Below are positions 1-7,848 of a stretch of DNA of 32,853 nucleotides, in pieces. Every line of letters begins with the position of its first letter. Position 1 is the first letter of the stretch. The stretch is taken from positions 1 to 32,853 of the forward strand of contig NZ_SEBS01000052.1 in NCBI RefSeq assembly GCF_004211145.1, given 5' to 3'. The DNA is from Flavobacterium sp. GTDB lineage: Bacteria; Bacteroidota; Bacteroidia; Flavobacteriales; Flavobacteriaceae. A model generated the notes under the pieces. The model saw nothing but the letters and a program-made list of their open reading frames with translations, searched no databases and had not been told where the DNA came from. The position numbers and the translations under genes were made by a program.

Positions 1-314
1 GTCAACACGATCGTAATGCTTTTTTGATGTCTCGGCGGATTGGAAAACGTGACTTTCGCGATCGAATCGTAACCATAACGCGTTTTTGTATGTTTATTTA
101 TATGTACGAAATCGGAATTGTCGAAAATGAGCGTGTTTTCATCAGGCCTGATCTTGAGCAAAACCCAAATGATCGAAGTGATTGCGATGATGACCGACGC
201 GATCGCGAACGTTCTGCTGAAAACAATCAATGCAAAAAACACCAAGATTTCCACGATCACAATTAGGTTGATCGCTTCGTAACGCCTGAAACTATTGATG
301 TCGCCTTTGAACAT
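1..314 (-). CDS. Hypothetical two-helix membrane protein (partial, cut by left edge)
   Basis: The reverse strand is open from an ATG at 314 to the window edge, giving 104 codons without a stop. The peptide begins MFKGDINSFRRYEAINLIV and has two hydrophobic helices at about residues 17-33 and 37-53, followed by a polar, beta-rich stretch. The start lies 11 bp after the stop of the upstream minus-strand gene, so the two are probably co-transcribed. No family was recognised. The C-terminus is missing, so length and topology cannot be judged. The helix pair followed by a soluble part resembles small bacterial PH-like membrane proteins, but that is only an impression. Confidence 0.6.
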   Translation of the reverse strand, partial: MFKGDINSFRRYEAINLIVIVEILVFFALIVFSRTFAIASVIIAITSIIWVLLKIRPDENTLIFDNSDFVHINKHTKTRYGYDSIAKVTFSNPPRHQKSITIVL

Positions 315-325
315 TTGTTGAAGAT

Positions 326-817
326 TCAGTTTGTGACTTTTTCGAAATAAACGTTTTCGCCCGAATCGGGATCGCCGGCCATGAATCGTATCCGATGATC
401 GAAAATGCCGTTGTCGATAACCGTCTGAACCGACGTCTGCGCGCAAGTGAACTGCAGATCCTGGGAAAAATCGAAAAACCGATACGTTCCGCTCGCGCAC
501 AGATCGATTTCAGGAACGTGACTAATTTCGAAAGTCCCGTTTTCGTAAAGCGTAAGTTCGTAGCTGTCGTTTTCAATCCCGACGTATTTGCCAGCGATAT
601 CTTCGCGATTGGTGTCGGTAATGACGAACGACCAAACTGCCGCAACGATCATTACGACTGCCACGATCGCGATCGGTGCCACGAAAATCCTAAGCCCGAT
701 TCGGCTTAATCGTTCGCGATTGCTCATCTGGCCGAGCAGGAAAACCGCGAAACCTGTGACCAGCATCGCCCCGAACGCAAAAAGCAAAAAAAGGAAGAAT
801 ACACTGTACAGCCACAT
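326..817 (-). CDS. Hypothetical membrane protein with C-terminal soluble domain
   Basis: This 163-residue protein has two strong transmembrane helices (about residues 3-28 and 43-67) and then a soluble domain of about 90 residues. The soluble part contains a GKYVGIENDSYELTLYENG stretch that looks like a small beta-sheet module of the lipocalin or lipoprotein type. Two cysteines (in IDLCASG and FTCAQT) could form a disulfide if the domain is outside the cytoplasm. A perfect TAnnTTTG element sits 17 bp upstream of the ATG, and a terminator lies further upstream, so it begins its own transcript with the partial gene at the left edge. Function is unknown. Confidence 0.7.
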   Translation of the reverse strand: MWLYSVFFLFLLFAFGAMLVTGFAVFLLGQMSNRERLSRIGLRIFVAPIAIVAVVMIVAAVWSFVITDTNREDIAGKYVGIENDSYELTLYENGTFEISHVPEIDLCASGTYRFFDFSQDLQFTCAQTSVQTVIDNGIFDHRIRFMAGDPDSGENVYFEKVTN

Positions 818-834
818 CGCGATCCGTTTGAATC

Positions 835-842
835 CAAATATA
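835..842 (-). promoter_or_regulatory. -7 promoter element TATATTTG for the 326-817 gene
   Basis: On the minus strand this reads TATATTTG, an exact match to the Bacteroidota -7 consensus TAnnTTTG. It lies 17 bp before the ATG at 817. No clear TTTG -33 box is seen at 19-21 bp upstream. Confidence 0.55.
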
Positions 843-880
843 CTTTATTATCTGAAACGCGATTCTCGAAATAACGGCAT

Positions 881-909
881 AAAAAAAGCCCGAAGTCGCA
901 GTTCGGGCT
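881..909 (-). terminator. Rho-independent terminator after the 952-1329 gene
   Basis: The minus strand has an 8-bp perfect stem AGCCCGAA/TTCGGGCT (902-909 with 887-894) with a 7-nt loop, followed by a run of seven T residues. It lies 43 bp beyond the stop of the minus-strand gene ending at 952. Confidence 0.85.
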
Positions 910-951
910 CGAATGTTTGTTTGTGGTATTTTGAATAACTGATGTACGTGG

Positions 952-1329
952 TCAGGAAACCTTGATACCGAGGACTTCAAGGAATGCCAAGAGGTAAATG
1001 CTTTCGTCAGGATCGTACTGGTCGACGCCGTTCATGTACCATTTGCTTATTATTTTTTGCTGAAAAGGCGTGTAACCGCTCGTGTCGATCGACATGCCGA
1101 GCATTCCGGCCAACAGAAAATCGTCGAGTACGGCGTCTGTAAGCAGATTTTGCGGGATTCCGTCGGCGAGTCGGCCATTGCGGCTTTCGTAATCGTATCT
1201 TCCGTAGTGGAAGCCTGAACTGAACGCATCATCACATAAACCGGGCACCAATTCCAAATTCGGGTTTGTTCCAACCGAATATCCTTCCATATAGGTTTTT
1301 CGGTAAACGGGATCAAAGATATTTTTCAT
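952..1329 (-). CDS. Hypothetical soluble protein (125 aa)
   Basis: The protein begins MKNIFDPVYRKTYMEGYSVG and has no signal peptide or membrane segment. It is rich in aromatic and acidic residues and looks like a compact helical cytoplasmic protein. The open frame extends upstream to 1389, but the ATG at 1329 is preferred because AAGGAA lies just upstream of it and an exact TAnnTTTG promoter element (1360-1367) lies inside the longer version. It is a single-gene transcript ending at the hairpin at 881-909. No family was recognised. Confidence 0.65.
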   Translation of the reverse strand: MKNIFDPVYRKTYMEGYSVGTNPNLELVPGLCDDAFSSGFHYGRYDYESRNGRLADGIPQNLLTDAVLDDFLLAGMLGMSIDTSGYTPFQQKIISKWYMNGVDQYDPDESIYLLAFLEVLGIKVS

Positions 1330-1359
1330 ATTCCTTGTGCAGATTGGACTACAACGGTA

Positions 1360-1367
1360 CAAACGTA
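1360..1367 (-). promoter_or_regulatory. -7 promoter element TACGTTTG for the 952-1329 gene
   Basis: The minus strand reads TACGTTTG, an exact TAnnTTTG match, 30 bp upstream of the ATG at 1329. It implies a leader of roughly 27 nt carrying the AAGGAA ribosome-binding site. Confidence 0.5.
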
Positions 1368-1389
1368 CCAACAATGCGCGACGCTGCAT

Positions 1390-1698
1390 TTTAAAGTCGT
1401 TGAACGGATGAAAAACTTGTCAAATCACAACGCGCGTGGAGTTTGTCGAGCGCATATCCGACGTACAACACGGTATTTACACTTCGTCGAGTAAAATATC
1501 GGTGAAAGTCGCGACAAACCTTTACCATCGTTGAAATAAAACCTATCTTTCGCCGTTATCAAACCAAGATTTCGCCAATGAACGGGCGCTCCAAACTTTC
1601 CCAAGACCTACTTTTAACAGAGTATTGCTCAAACCGGTTATTTCGAAGCAACGTAAATACCATTGGCCTGACATCAGGCAAGCAATACGTAATATATC
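1390..1698. other. Gene-free gap between divergent transcripts
   Basis: About 310 bp between a minus-strand hypothetical gene and the plus-strand desaturase. No plausible coding frame, hairpin or repeat was seen. A TATCTTTC sequence at 1544-1551 is one mismatch from the -7 consensus but is about 150 bp from the desaturase start. Confidence 0.5.
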
Positions 1699-2823
1699 AT
1701 GATTTCAGTACTTAAATTCAGTAAGGCTCCAAAAGCTTGTTTTCTTTCTACGGTTCGCTCTCGCGTGAATTGCCATTTGAAGGAATCGGGCAGTACCAAG
1801 AACGCAAATTCGGCCATGTGGATCAAGGCAGGCGTTTTCATCGGCAGTTTCTTCATGCTTTACGGATTGATCATTTCGGGCATTTTTTCACCGATCGTAA
1901 TGCTCGGACTTGCAATTGTCTTAGGCGCTTGCAAGGCTTTCGTGGGATTCAACGTTTGCCACGATGCGATCCACGGTTCGTTTTCGTCCGACAAGAATAC
2001 CAATAAGTTATTGAGCAGCATTTTCCATTTATTGGGCGCGAATCCATACGTGTGGAGCATCACGCACAATGTCGTGCACCACAATTTCACGAATATTCCG
2101 GGTCACGACGAAGACATCGAGGTCGCGCCGGGTTTGATCCGAATTTCGCGTGATGAGAAAGTAAACAAGATTCAACGGTTCCAACACCTGTATGCGTTCC
2201 AGCTTTACGGATTAGCTTCGATTTCGTGGTTGCTTCGGAAAGACTTCATCAAATTCTTCAAATGCCGTGCGAGCCAAGGAATTGCACCGCACCCCAAGAA
2301 AGAGTATTTCAACCTTTTCTTCTACAAAGGACTTTATATTTTCCTTTTCGTCGTGTTGCCGTTATTGGTCCTGGACGTGACGTGGTGGCAATTCGCAATT
2401 GGATTTCTGGCGATGCATTTGGCACAAGGATTCACGATGGGCTTGGTTTTCCAACTCGCGCACGTGGTCGAAGGAACCGATTTCCCCGACGCGCATCCGA
2501 CGGGAACCATGGAAGACCAATGGGCCGAGCATCAAATGCGCACCACGGCTAACTTCGCGACCCACAACCGTTTCGCGGCGTTTTTCCTGGGTGGTTTGAA
2601 CAGGCAGATCGAACACCATCTTTTCCCGAACATCTGCCACATCCATTACGGCGAAATCAGCAAGATCGTGAAGACGACGGCCGCCGAATTTAACCTTCCG
2701 TACATCGAAAGCCCGACGTTCATGGGTGCGCTCAAATCGCATTATCGCATGCTGAAAAAACTCGGATGGGATGAGGCTCGCGATGCTTCGGTTTCGATTC
2801 CTGTCAATGTCGTGAAGGCATGA
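1699..2823 (+). CDS. Membrane fatty-acid (acyl-CoA) desaturase
   Basis: This 374-residue di-iron membrane desaturase would insert a double bond into acyl chains and so adjust membrane fluidity. The three histidine boxes are clear: HDAIH (88-92), HNVVHH (123-128) and QIEHH (313-317). The glutamine at the start of the third box is typical of front-end (delta-5/delta-6, linoleoyl-CoA-like) desaturases, but there is no N-terminal cytochrome b5 domain, so the electron donor must be separate. Hydrophobic segments lie near residues 41-85 and 205-255. The start is supported by the N-terminal VLKFSKAPKACFLSTVRSRV segment, which resembles the region before the first helix in this family. It stands alone on the plus strand, about 100 bp before proline dehydrogenase. 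Confidence 0.88.
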   Translation: MISVLKFSKAPKACFLSTVRSRVNCHLKESGSTKNANSAMWIKAGVFIGSFFMLYGLIISGIFSPIVMLGLAIVLGACKAFVGFNVCHDAIHGSFSSDKNTNKLLSSIFHLLGANPYVWSITHNVVHHNFTNIPGHDEDIEVAPGLIRISRDEKVNKIQRFQHLYAFQLYGLASISWLLRKDFIKFFKCRASQGIAPHPKKEYFNLFFYKGLYIFLFVVLPLLVLDVTWWQFAIGFLAMHLAQGFTMGLVFQLAHVVEGTDFPDAHPTGTMEDQWAEHQMRTTANFATHNRFAAFFLGGLNRQIEHHLFPNICHIHYGEISKIVKTTAAEFNLPYIESPTFMGALKSHYRMLKKLGWDEARDASVSIPVNVVKA

Positions 2824-2897
2824 TCCAACTTCGCTAAATTTTTCCAAAAGGAGATAATTGTCGTTGCGCAAACCGCGTTTCGACAAAGAATCTGTGT

Positions 2898-2905
2898 TAT
2901 ATTTG
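2898..2905 (+). promoter_or_regulatory. -7 promoter element TATATTTG for proline dehydrogenase
   Basis: Exact TAnnTTTG match 19 bp before the ATG at 2925, giving a predicted leader of about 16 nt. No convincing -33 TTTG at the expected distance. Confidence 0.55.
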
Positions 2906-2924
2906 CACAATCTTCAAAATTCCC

Positions 2925-4094
2925 ATGGAAAAAATCTTCAACAACACACAAACCGCATTCGCCTTAAAGAGCGACACTGAGCTCGACCGCGCGTACTTTC
3001 TGTTCAAGATGATCGACAACGAACCGTTGGTCAAAATCGGGACGGCCGTCACCAATTTCGCGATCAAAGCGCATTTGCCTGTTGAAGGTTTGATCCGCGC
3101 GACGGTTTTCGACCATTTTTGCGGTGGCGTGAATGAGCAGGATTGTTTGCCCGTGGTCGATAAGATGTTTACGAAAGGCGTGTCGTCGGTGCTCGACTAT
3201 TCGGTTGAAGGGAAAGAAGAAGAAGCTCAGTTCGACGCCGCGCTTGACATGACGCTAAAGACCGTCGAATTCGCCAAAGAACGCGAAGCCATACCGTTCG
3301 CCGTTTTCAAGCCGACGGGTTTCGGACGTTTCGAACTCTACGAAAAAATAGGTGAGAAGCAAGAACTCACGCCCCAGGAAAAAGCCGAATGGAGCCGCGT
3401 GATCGAGCGTTTCGACATCGTGTGCAAAACCGCATACGAAAAAGACGTCGCCTTGCTGATCGACGCCGAAGAAAGCTGGATGCAGGATGCCGCCGACGAT
3501 TTGGTCGCCGACATGATGCGCAAGTACAACAAGGAAAAAGCCATCGTTTACAATACATTGCAATTGTATCGCCACGACCGATTGCATTACCTGCGACAAC
3601 TTCACGAACAGGCGAAGGCCGAAGGTTTCTACATCGGGATGAAGCTCGTTCGCGGCGCCTACATGGAAAAAGAACACAAACGAGCCGAAGAAAAAGGCTA
3701 TCCGACGCCAATCTGCGACGGCAAGGAAGCCACCGATAAAAACTACGACGCGGGAGTCGCGTACATGGTTGACCACATCGATTCCATGGCGGTTTTCGCG
3801 GGCACGCACAACGAAGACAGTTCGTATAAACTCATGGAACTGATGCAGCAAAAAGGAATCGCGAAGAACGACAACCGCGTCTGGTTCGGGCAATTGTATG
3901 GCATGAGCGACAACATCAGTTATAATTTGGCCGACAACGGGTATAATGTCGCGAAGTACTTGCCATTCGGTCCCGTTCGAGACGTGATGCCGTATTTGAT
4001 CCGACGCGCCGAGGAAAATACGTCGGTCGCAGGACAGACGAGCCGTGAGTTGACGTTATTGAAGACGGAGCGTAGTCGGAGGAAAGGGAAGTAG
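2925..4094 (+). CDS. Proline dehydrogenase (FAD, monofunctional)
   Basis: It oxidises L-proline to delta1-pyrroline-5-carboxylate using FAD and passes electrons to the quinone pool. At 389 residues it is the monofunctional, PRODH-only type rather than the long PutA fusion. Family signatures in the beta/alpha barrel include LLIDAEESW (177-185), KLVRGAYMEKE (240-250), GQLYGMSDN (322-330) and the C-terminal YLPFGPVRDVMPYLIRR (345-361), whose arginines bind the proline carboxylate. The N-terminus has a long helical extension as in other Bacteroidota enzymes. The C-terminus is basic (ERSRRKGK). It has its own promoter and no neighbouring P5C dehydrogenase in the window, so the second step of proline breakdown is encoded elsewhere. 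Confidence 0.93.
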   Translation: MEKIFNNTQTAFALKSDTELDRAYFLFKMIDNEPLVKIGTAVTNFAIKAHLPVEGLIRATVFDHFCGGVNEQDCLPVVDKMFTKGVSSVLDYSVEGKEEEAQFDAALDMTLKTVEFAKEREAIPFAVFKPTGFGRFELYEKIGEKQELTPQEKAEWSRVIERFDIVCKTAYEKDVALLIDAEESWMQDAADDLVADMMRKYNKEKAIVYNTLQLYRHDRLHYLRQLHEQAKAEGFYIGMKLVRGAYMEKEHKRAEEKGYPTPICDGKEATDKNYDAGVAYMVDHIDSMAVFAGTHNEDSSYKLMELMQQKGIAKNDNRVWFGQLYGMSDNISYNLADNGYNVAKYLPFGPVRDVMPYLIRRAEENTSVAGQTSRELTLLKTERSRRKGK

Positions 4095-4497
4095 TTTTAA
4101 TGGCTTTAAGCTGTAGGCTTTAGGCTGTAGGCTTGGTTCGCGGTTAAAGAAAATTTTGTTACAATCAGCAAAAAGGAATTCGGTATGACACGACAAACCA
4201 AATCTTAATGCTCTGAATGTCCAAAATGAGCTTAATGGTAAAAAAGTTCAAACCAAATGCCGCTTAACTTTCTAAACTATCTTGATGGTTTAAAAAGCGC
4301 AAAGCAAATGAACTCAAAACATTTAATCTTCTCAATAAGATAAATGTTCAAGAAAAATCCAAGTAAAAGAGCTTGACTTTTCTAAACTGCCAAAATAGTT
4401 CAAAAAAGAAACACAACAACTCACGCATTCGTGTATTCGCGGCAAAAAAGAATACCAAACGTCTAAAAAAAATCGACTCAGCTGAATTGTAAAAACC
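4095..4497. repeat. Gene-free degenerate repeat tract downstream of proline dehydrogenase
   Basis: No credible gene. It starts with heptamers of the type GCTGTAG/GCTTTAG at about 4108-4133. From about 4205 to 4430 the sequence falls into loosely similar units of 50-60 bp, each with a TAAACT...ATGGTTTAAAAA-like core and ending in CAAATG or a relative (ends near 4259, 4310 and 4369). A degenerate TTCGTG...GGCAAAAAAG tail at about 4430-4450 resembles the tails of the larger units that follow. Confidence 0.5.
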
Positions 4498-4949
4498 CTA
4501 CTTCAATTCAATCCAAACCGGCGCATGATCGCTCGACTTCTCCCAACCGCACATATCTCCCAACCCGCAACGTCAACCTCAACACAACTTCCAAACTCAA
4601 AAAAAATCTCCGTGTCTTCGTGCCTTCGTGGCAAAAAAAATAAACTCCAATTCAATCCAAACCGACGAATAATAACCCGATTTACATGCTTCCAACCCGT
4701 ACCATTCAACCTCAGCATAACCTCCAAATTCAAAAAAAATCTTCGTGCCTTCGTGCCTTCGTGCCTTCGTGCCTTCGTGCCTTCGTGGCAAAAAAAGATA
4801 AACCCCAATTCAATCCAGACCGACAAATAATCGCCGATTTACATGCCTCCATCCCATACCATTCAACCTCAACACAACTTCCAAATTCAAAAAAACTCTT
4901 CGTGTCTTCGTGCCTTCGTGGCAAAAAATCCTCAGTTAAACTGTAAACC
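4498..4949. repeat. Three ~150-bp tandem units whose first unit carries a copy of the xth 3' end
   Basis: The anchor TTCAATCC recurs at 4507, 4651, 4809 and again at 4959 inside xth, giving spacings of 144, 158 and 150 bp. The first unit starts with about 55 bp nearly identical to the last codons of xth, including the stop and the codons for SDHAPVWIELK. The next two units keep only part of that head. Each unit continues through a C- and A-rich middle and ends in tandem octamers CTTCGTGC followed by GGCAAAAAA. Unit 2 has six octamers (4741-4788); units 1 and 3 have three. The reverse-strand frames spell repeated HEGTKARR, which is a by-product of the octamer and not a real protein. Confidence 0.85.
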
Positions 4950-5720
4950 CTACTTCAATTCAATCCAAACCGGCGCATGATCGCTCGACCTCTCCCAACC
5001 GCGCACGTGTTTGTCAACGCCAGCCGCTTTCAACTTCGGCGCAATTTCAGGACTCAATAAAAAATGATCAATACGCAAACCCGCATTACGGCCATATGCA
5101 TTCCTGAAATAATCCCAAAACGTATAAATCACTTCATCAGGATATAACTTCCGGATCGCATCCGTCCAACCTTGATCGATCAAATTATGGAAAGCGGCTC
5201 GCGTCTCAGGCCGAAACAGCGCATCGTCAACCCAACGTTCGGGTTTGTACACGTCGAGTTCGGTGGGCATCACGTTGAAATCGCCGAGCAAAATCACGGG
5301 AATCTTAAAGTCAAGCAGCGTTTTCGCTCGAGTCGTAAAACGTTCGAACCATTTGAGTTTGTAGTCGAATTTAGGGCCGGGAGCGGGATTTCCGTTCGGC
5401 AGGTATAAACAGCAAATCAGGATGTCGTTCACCATCGCCTCAAGATAACGGCTCTGCACATCGTCGGCGTCACCGGGAAGCACGCGTCCGACTTCTTTGA
5501 TCTCGTGACCGCGCGCCAATATCGCTACGCCGTTCCAGCTTTTTTGTCCGTGCCAGACGGCGTTGTAACCCGCGTCAGTTATGGCTTCAATCGGGAATTT
5601 TTCCTGCGGTGCTTTGAGTTCTTGCAAACAGACGATGTCGGGTTTGGCTTCGTCGAGCCACTTGAGCAATACGGGCAATCGTCCGTTTACGCCGTTAACA
5701 TTGTAGGTTGCGATTTTCAT
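4950..5720 (-). CDS. xth: Exodeoxyribonuclease III / AP endonuclease
   Basis: This 256-residue enzyme cleaves DNA at abasic sites and has 3'-5' exonuclease activity in base excision repair. It belongs to the EEP (endonuclease/exonuclease/phosphatase) fold. Conserved residues are visible: N7 in TYNVNG, the metal ligand E34 in LQELK, Y106 in LYLPNG, D147 and N149 in LLGDFNV, D218 in LRIDHF, and the catalytic D247-H248 in SDHAP. The length matches E. coli ExoIII, so the protein ends just after the last motif. Its final codons are copied in the adjacent repeat block downstream. It appears to be a single gene; no clear promoter was found in the 300-bp gap upstream. Confidence 0.93.
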   Translation of the reverse strand: MKIATYNVNGVNGRLPVLLKWLDEAKPDIVCLQELKAPQEKFPIEAITDAGYNAVWHGQKSWNGVAILARGHEIKEVGRVLPGDADDVQSRYLEAMVNDILICCLYLPNGNPAPGPKFDYKLKWFERFTTRAKTLLDFKIPVILLGDFNVMPTELDVYKPERWVDDALFRPETRAAFHNLIDQGWTDAIRKLYPDEVIYTFWDYFRNAYGRNAGLRIDHFLLSPEIAPKLKAAGVDKHVRGWERSSDHAPVWIELK

Positions 5721-5799
5721 CGGGATAAATTTTACTTTAAGGTAAGGAATTTTGAACCGATAAAGTTGTTGAGAAGTTAGTTGGTTGCGAAAATTTGAA

Positions 5800-5870
5800 C
5801 AATTAAGATAGTTAAGAATAGTTAAGTTGGGTAAACGGCATTACTTAACTATTCTTAACTATCTTAATTG
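5800..5870. repeat. Perfect 28-bp inverted repeat with 15-nt loop
   Basis: Positions 5800-5827 and 5843-5870 are exact reverse complements, separated by 15 nt. Each arm is itself repetitive, with two relatives of ATAGTTAAG. It lies between two minus-strand genes, 158 bp beyond the ABC exporter stop and 80 bp before the xth start. The flank toward xth on the minus strand has only scattered T residues, so it is a weak fit to an intrinsic terminator. It may still end or protect the exporter mRNA. Confidence 0.85.
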
Positions 5871-6027
5871 TAAAAAAAATAAAAACCATTACGTTCATTA
5901 AGGGAATTAAACTGATTTTGAAGTAATCAGTTTAGATAAATCAACAATCGTATATTTTGTCTTAAATGCCTAATCAGCGTAAAACCTTAATGAACTAAAA
6001 CGAGCTTCGATTGAAACTTAAAGGTAC
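5871..6027. other. AT-rich gap, no gene seen
   Basis: Together with 5721-5799 this makes up the gap between xth and the ABC exporter. Apart from the inverted repeat at 5800-5870 it holds only AT-rich sequence. A TATATTTTG at about 5949 resembles a -7 box on the plus strand, but no plus-strand gene follows it. Confidence 0.4.
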
Positions 6028-7806
6028 TTACGAAAACTGCAAATTACTCAAACTCCTATACAACCCATTCTCGATCGCCAACAACTCCAAATGCGTTCCC
6101 TGTTCAATAATTTCACCCTTATCCAGCACCAAAATCTTATCGGCTTTCCGGATCGTCGACAATCGGTGCGCGATGATGATGCTCGTGCGTCCTTCCATCA
6201 AAACCTCAAGCGCTTCCTGGACGAGTTTTTCGCTTTCGGAATCTAGTGAGGACGTGGCTTCGTCCAAGATCAGGATCGCAGGATTCTTCAAAAGCGCGCG
6301 TGCGATGGCAATCCTTTGTCGTTGTCCGCCCGACAATTTAATGCCGCGTTCGCCCACGATCGTATCGAATTTTTCAGGAAAACCTTCGATGAAATTGAAT
6401 GCGTTGGCGCGTTTTGCGGCGATAACGATGTCTTCCTCCGATGCTTCGGGTTTTCCGTACGCGATGTTCTCGCGAATGCTTCCGCCGAACAAGATCACGT
6501 CCTGAGGCACGATGCTCATGTTGCCGCGCAAGGTTTCGAGATCATATTGCGAAATGTCTTTTCCGTCGATCAGGATTTCACCCGATTCGATGTCATAAAA
6601 GCGCAATAGTATGGATGCGATCGTTGATTTTCCGACGCCGCTCGGGCCGACAAGCGCGATCTTTTGTCCGAATTCGGCCTTGAAATTCACATCCTTCAAC
6701 ACTTGCACTTCCTTGCGCGACGGATAACTGAATGCGACATGTTCGAACGAAACCTCTCCGCGTATCTTTGGGATGTCGCTTTGCGGGATTGCTTTAATGT
6801 CTTCAGGCGTTTCGTCTAGCAGTTCGAAAACGCGTTCCGTAGCACCGATGGCTTTTTGGATTTGGGCGTACAATTCGGCGACTCCTCCAAAAGACGCGCC
6901 TACGAAAATCGAGTACAGCACGAACGAAATCAATTCGCCTATCTTCATTTCGCCTCCGATAATGAGCGTCACGCCATACCAGACCACGGCTACTATCGAT
7001 CCGAAAAGGCAAAAGATGATGAACGACGCGAAATAGCCGCGGTACAGCCCGCCTTTGATTCCGACAGCTACGATTTCTTTGATTTTCGACGAATACCGAA
7101 TTACTTCATACCATTCGTTCGCGAACGCCTTTACGTTGCTGATGCCTTGCAGCGTTTCTTCGACGATGACCTGGCTTTCGGCGATCATGTCCTGGGTTTT
7201 CTTGGAGTATTTTCTAATGAAGCGCCCGAATATCACCGCTGCGACGGCAACCAAAGGCACGATCGACAACATGAGCAGCGTGAGCTTCAGACTCATCACG
7301 GCAAGCAACGTGATCCCGCCGATAATCAGGATGAACTGGCGCAGGAATTCGGCGATCGTCGTCGTCAACGTATCCTGGATCTGGCTGATGTCGGCGCTCA
7401 ATCGACTGTTGAGTTCCCCGACGCGTTTTTGAGAAAAGAACGTCATCGGCAATTTTATCAAATGGCTGTACAACGCCAAGCGCAGGCTCGCGAGCGTATT
7501 TTCAGTAAAATTCACGAAAAGCGACAGCCTGAAAAACGAGAAGAACGCCTGCAAAAACAGAATCCCGACGAGTGAAAGCGCGACCGTATTGGCCTGTGGC
7601 ATGTTTCCTTCCTTGGCGCAATCGACGAGCATTCCGAGCAGTTTCGGAAAGGCCAGCGCCGATGCTCCGGTCAACGCCAAAAACAGTAAACCGAGGTAAA
7701 ATTTCCAGCGGTGTTCGCCCGAATATTTAAAAATCTGGGATCCGCGGTTCAGCGATGACGTATTTATTTTGGCTTTGGGAAGATCGTTTTCAGTGCGGCG
7801 CGCCAT
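6028..7806 (-). CDS. MsbA-like ABC exporter (fused permease and ATPase)
   Basis: A 592-residue half-transporter with an N-terminal six-helix exporter domain (about residues 35-310) and a C-terminal ATPase. Motifs are Walker A GPSGVGKST (387-395), Q-loop Q435, signature LSGGQ (491-495), Walker B ILILDE (511-516) and the H-loop histidine H557. It would work as a homodimer, exporting a lipid, peptide or drug across the inner membrane. Closest in architecture to MsbA/BmrA-type exporters; the substrate cannot be read from sequence, and the lipid A genes are 9 kb away. On the minus strand TATCTTTA (7822-7829), one mismatch from the -7 consensus, lies 15 bp before the ATG. It follows the methyltransferase gene by 42 bp. 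Confidence 0.88.
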   Translation of the reverse strand: MARRTENDLPKAKINTSSLNRGSQIFKYSGEHRWKFYLGLLFLALTGASALAFPKLLGMLVDCAKEGNMPQANTVALSLVGILFLQAFFSFFRLSLFVNFTENTLASLRLALYSHLIKLPMTFFSQKRVGELNSRLSADISQIQDTLTTTIAEFLRQFILIIGGITLLAVMSLKLTLLMLSIVPLVAVAAVIFGRFIRKYSKKTQDMIAESQVIVEETLQGISNVKAFANEWYEVIRYSSKIKEIVAVGIKGGLYRGYFASFIIFCLFGSIVAVVWYGVTLIIGGEMKIGELISFVLYSIFVGASFGGVAELYAQIQKAIGATERVFELLDETPEDIKAIPQSDIPKIRGEVSFEHVAFSYPSRKEVQVLKDVNFKAEFGQKIALVGPSGVGKSTIASILLRFYDIESGEILIDGKDISQYDLETLRGNMSIVPQDVILFGGSIRENIAYGKPEASEEDIVIAAKRANAFNFIEGFPEKFDTIVGERGIKLSGGQRQRIAIARALLKNPAILILDEATSSLDSESEKLVQEALEVLMEGRTSIIIAHRLSTIRKADKILVLDKGEIIEQGTHLELLAIENGLYRSLSNLQFS

Positions 7807-7848
7807 GTCTTTTCGTTTGCGTAAAGATACGGATTCGCATGCCGTTTT

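Noticed and set aside
24..266. 80-codon plus-strand frame at the left edge
   Set aside because: Opposite to the open minus-strand frame, which has two membrane helices and is better supported.
4741..4788. Possible CRISPR array
   Set aside because: Units are 8 bp with no spacers and there are no cas genes in the window.
4503..4946. Overlapping open frames on both strands across the repeat block, with HEGTKARR repeats
   Set aside because: They follow the CTTCGTGC octamer in every frame, have no start signal and no domain; they are repeat by-products.
5949..5957. Plus-strand promoter-like TATATTTTG
   Set aside because: No plus-strand gene follows for over 9 kb; the spacing is also one base off the consensus.
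6856..7575. 239-codon plus-strand frame
   Set aside because: Lies opposite the ABC exporter and has the charged, low-complexity content of an antisense frame.
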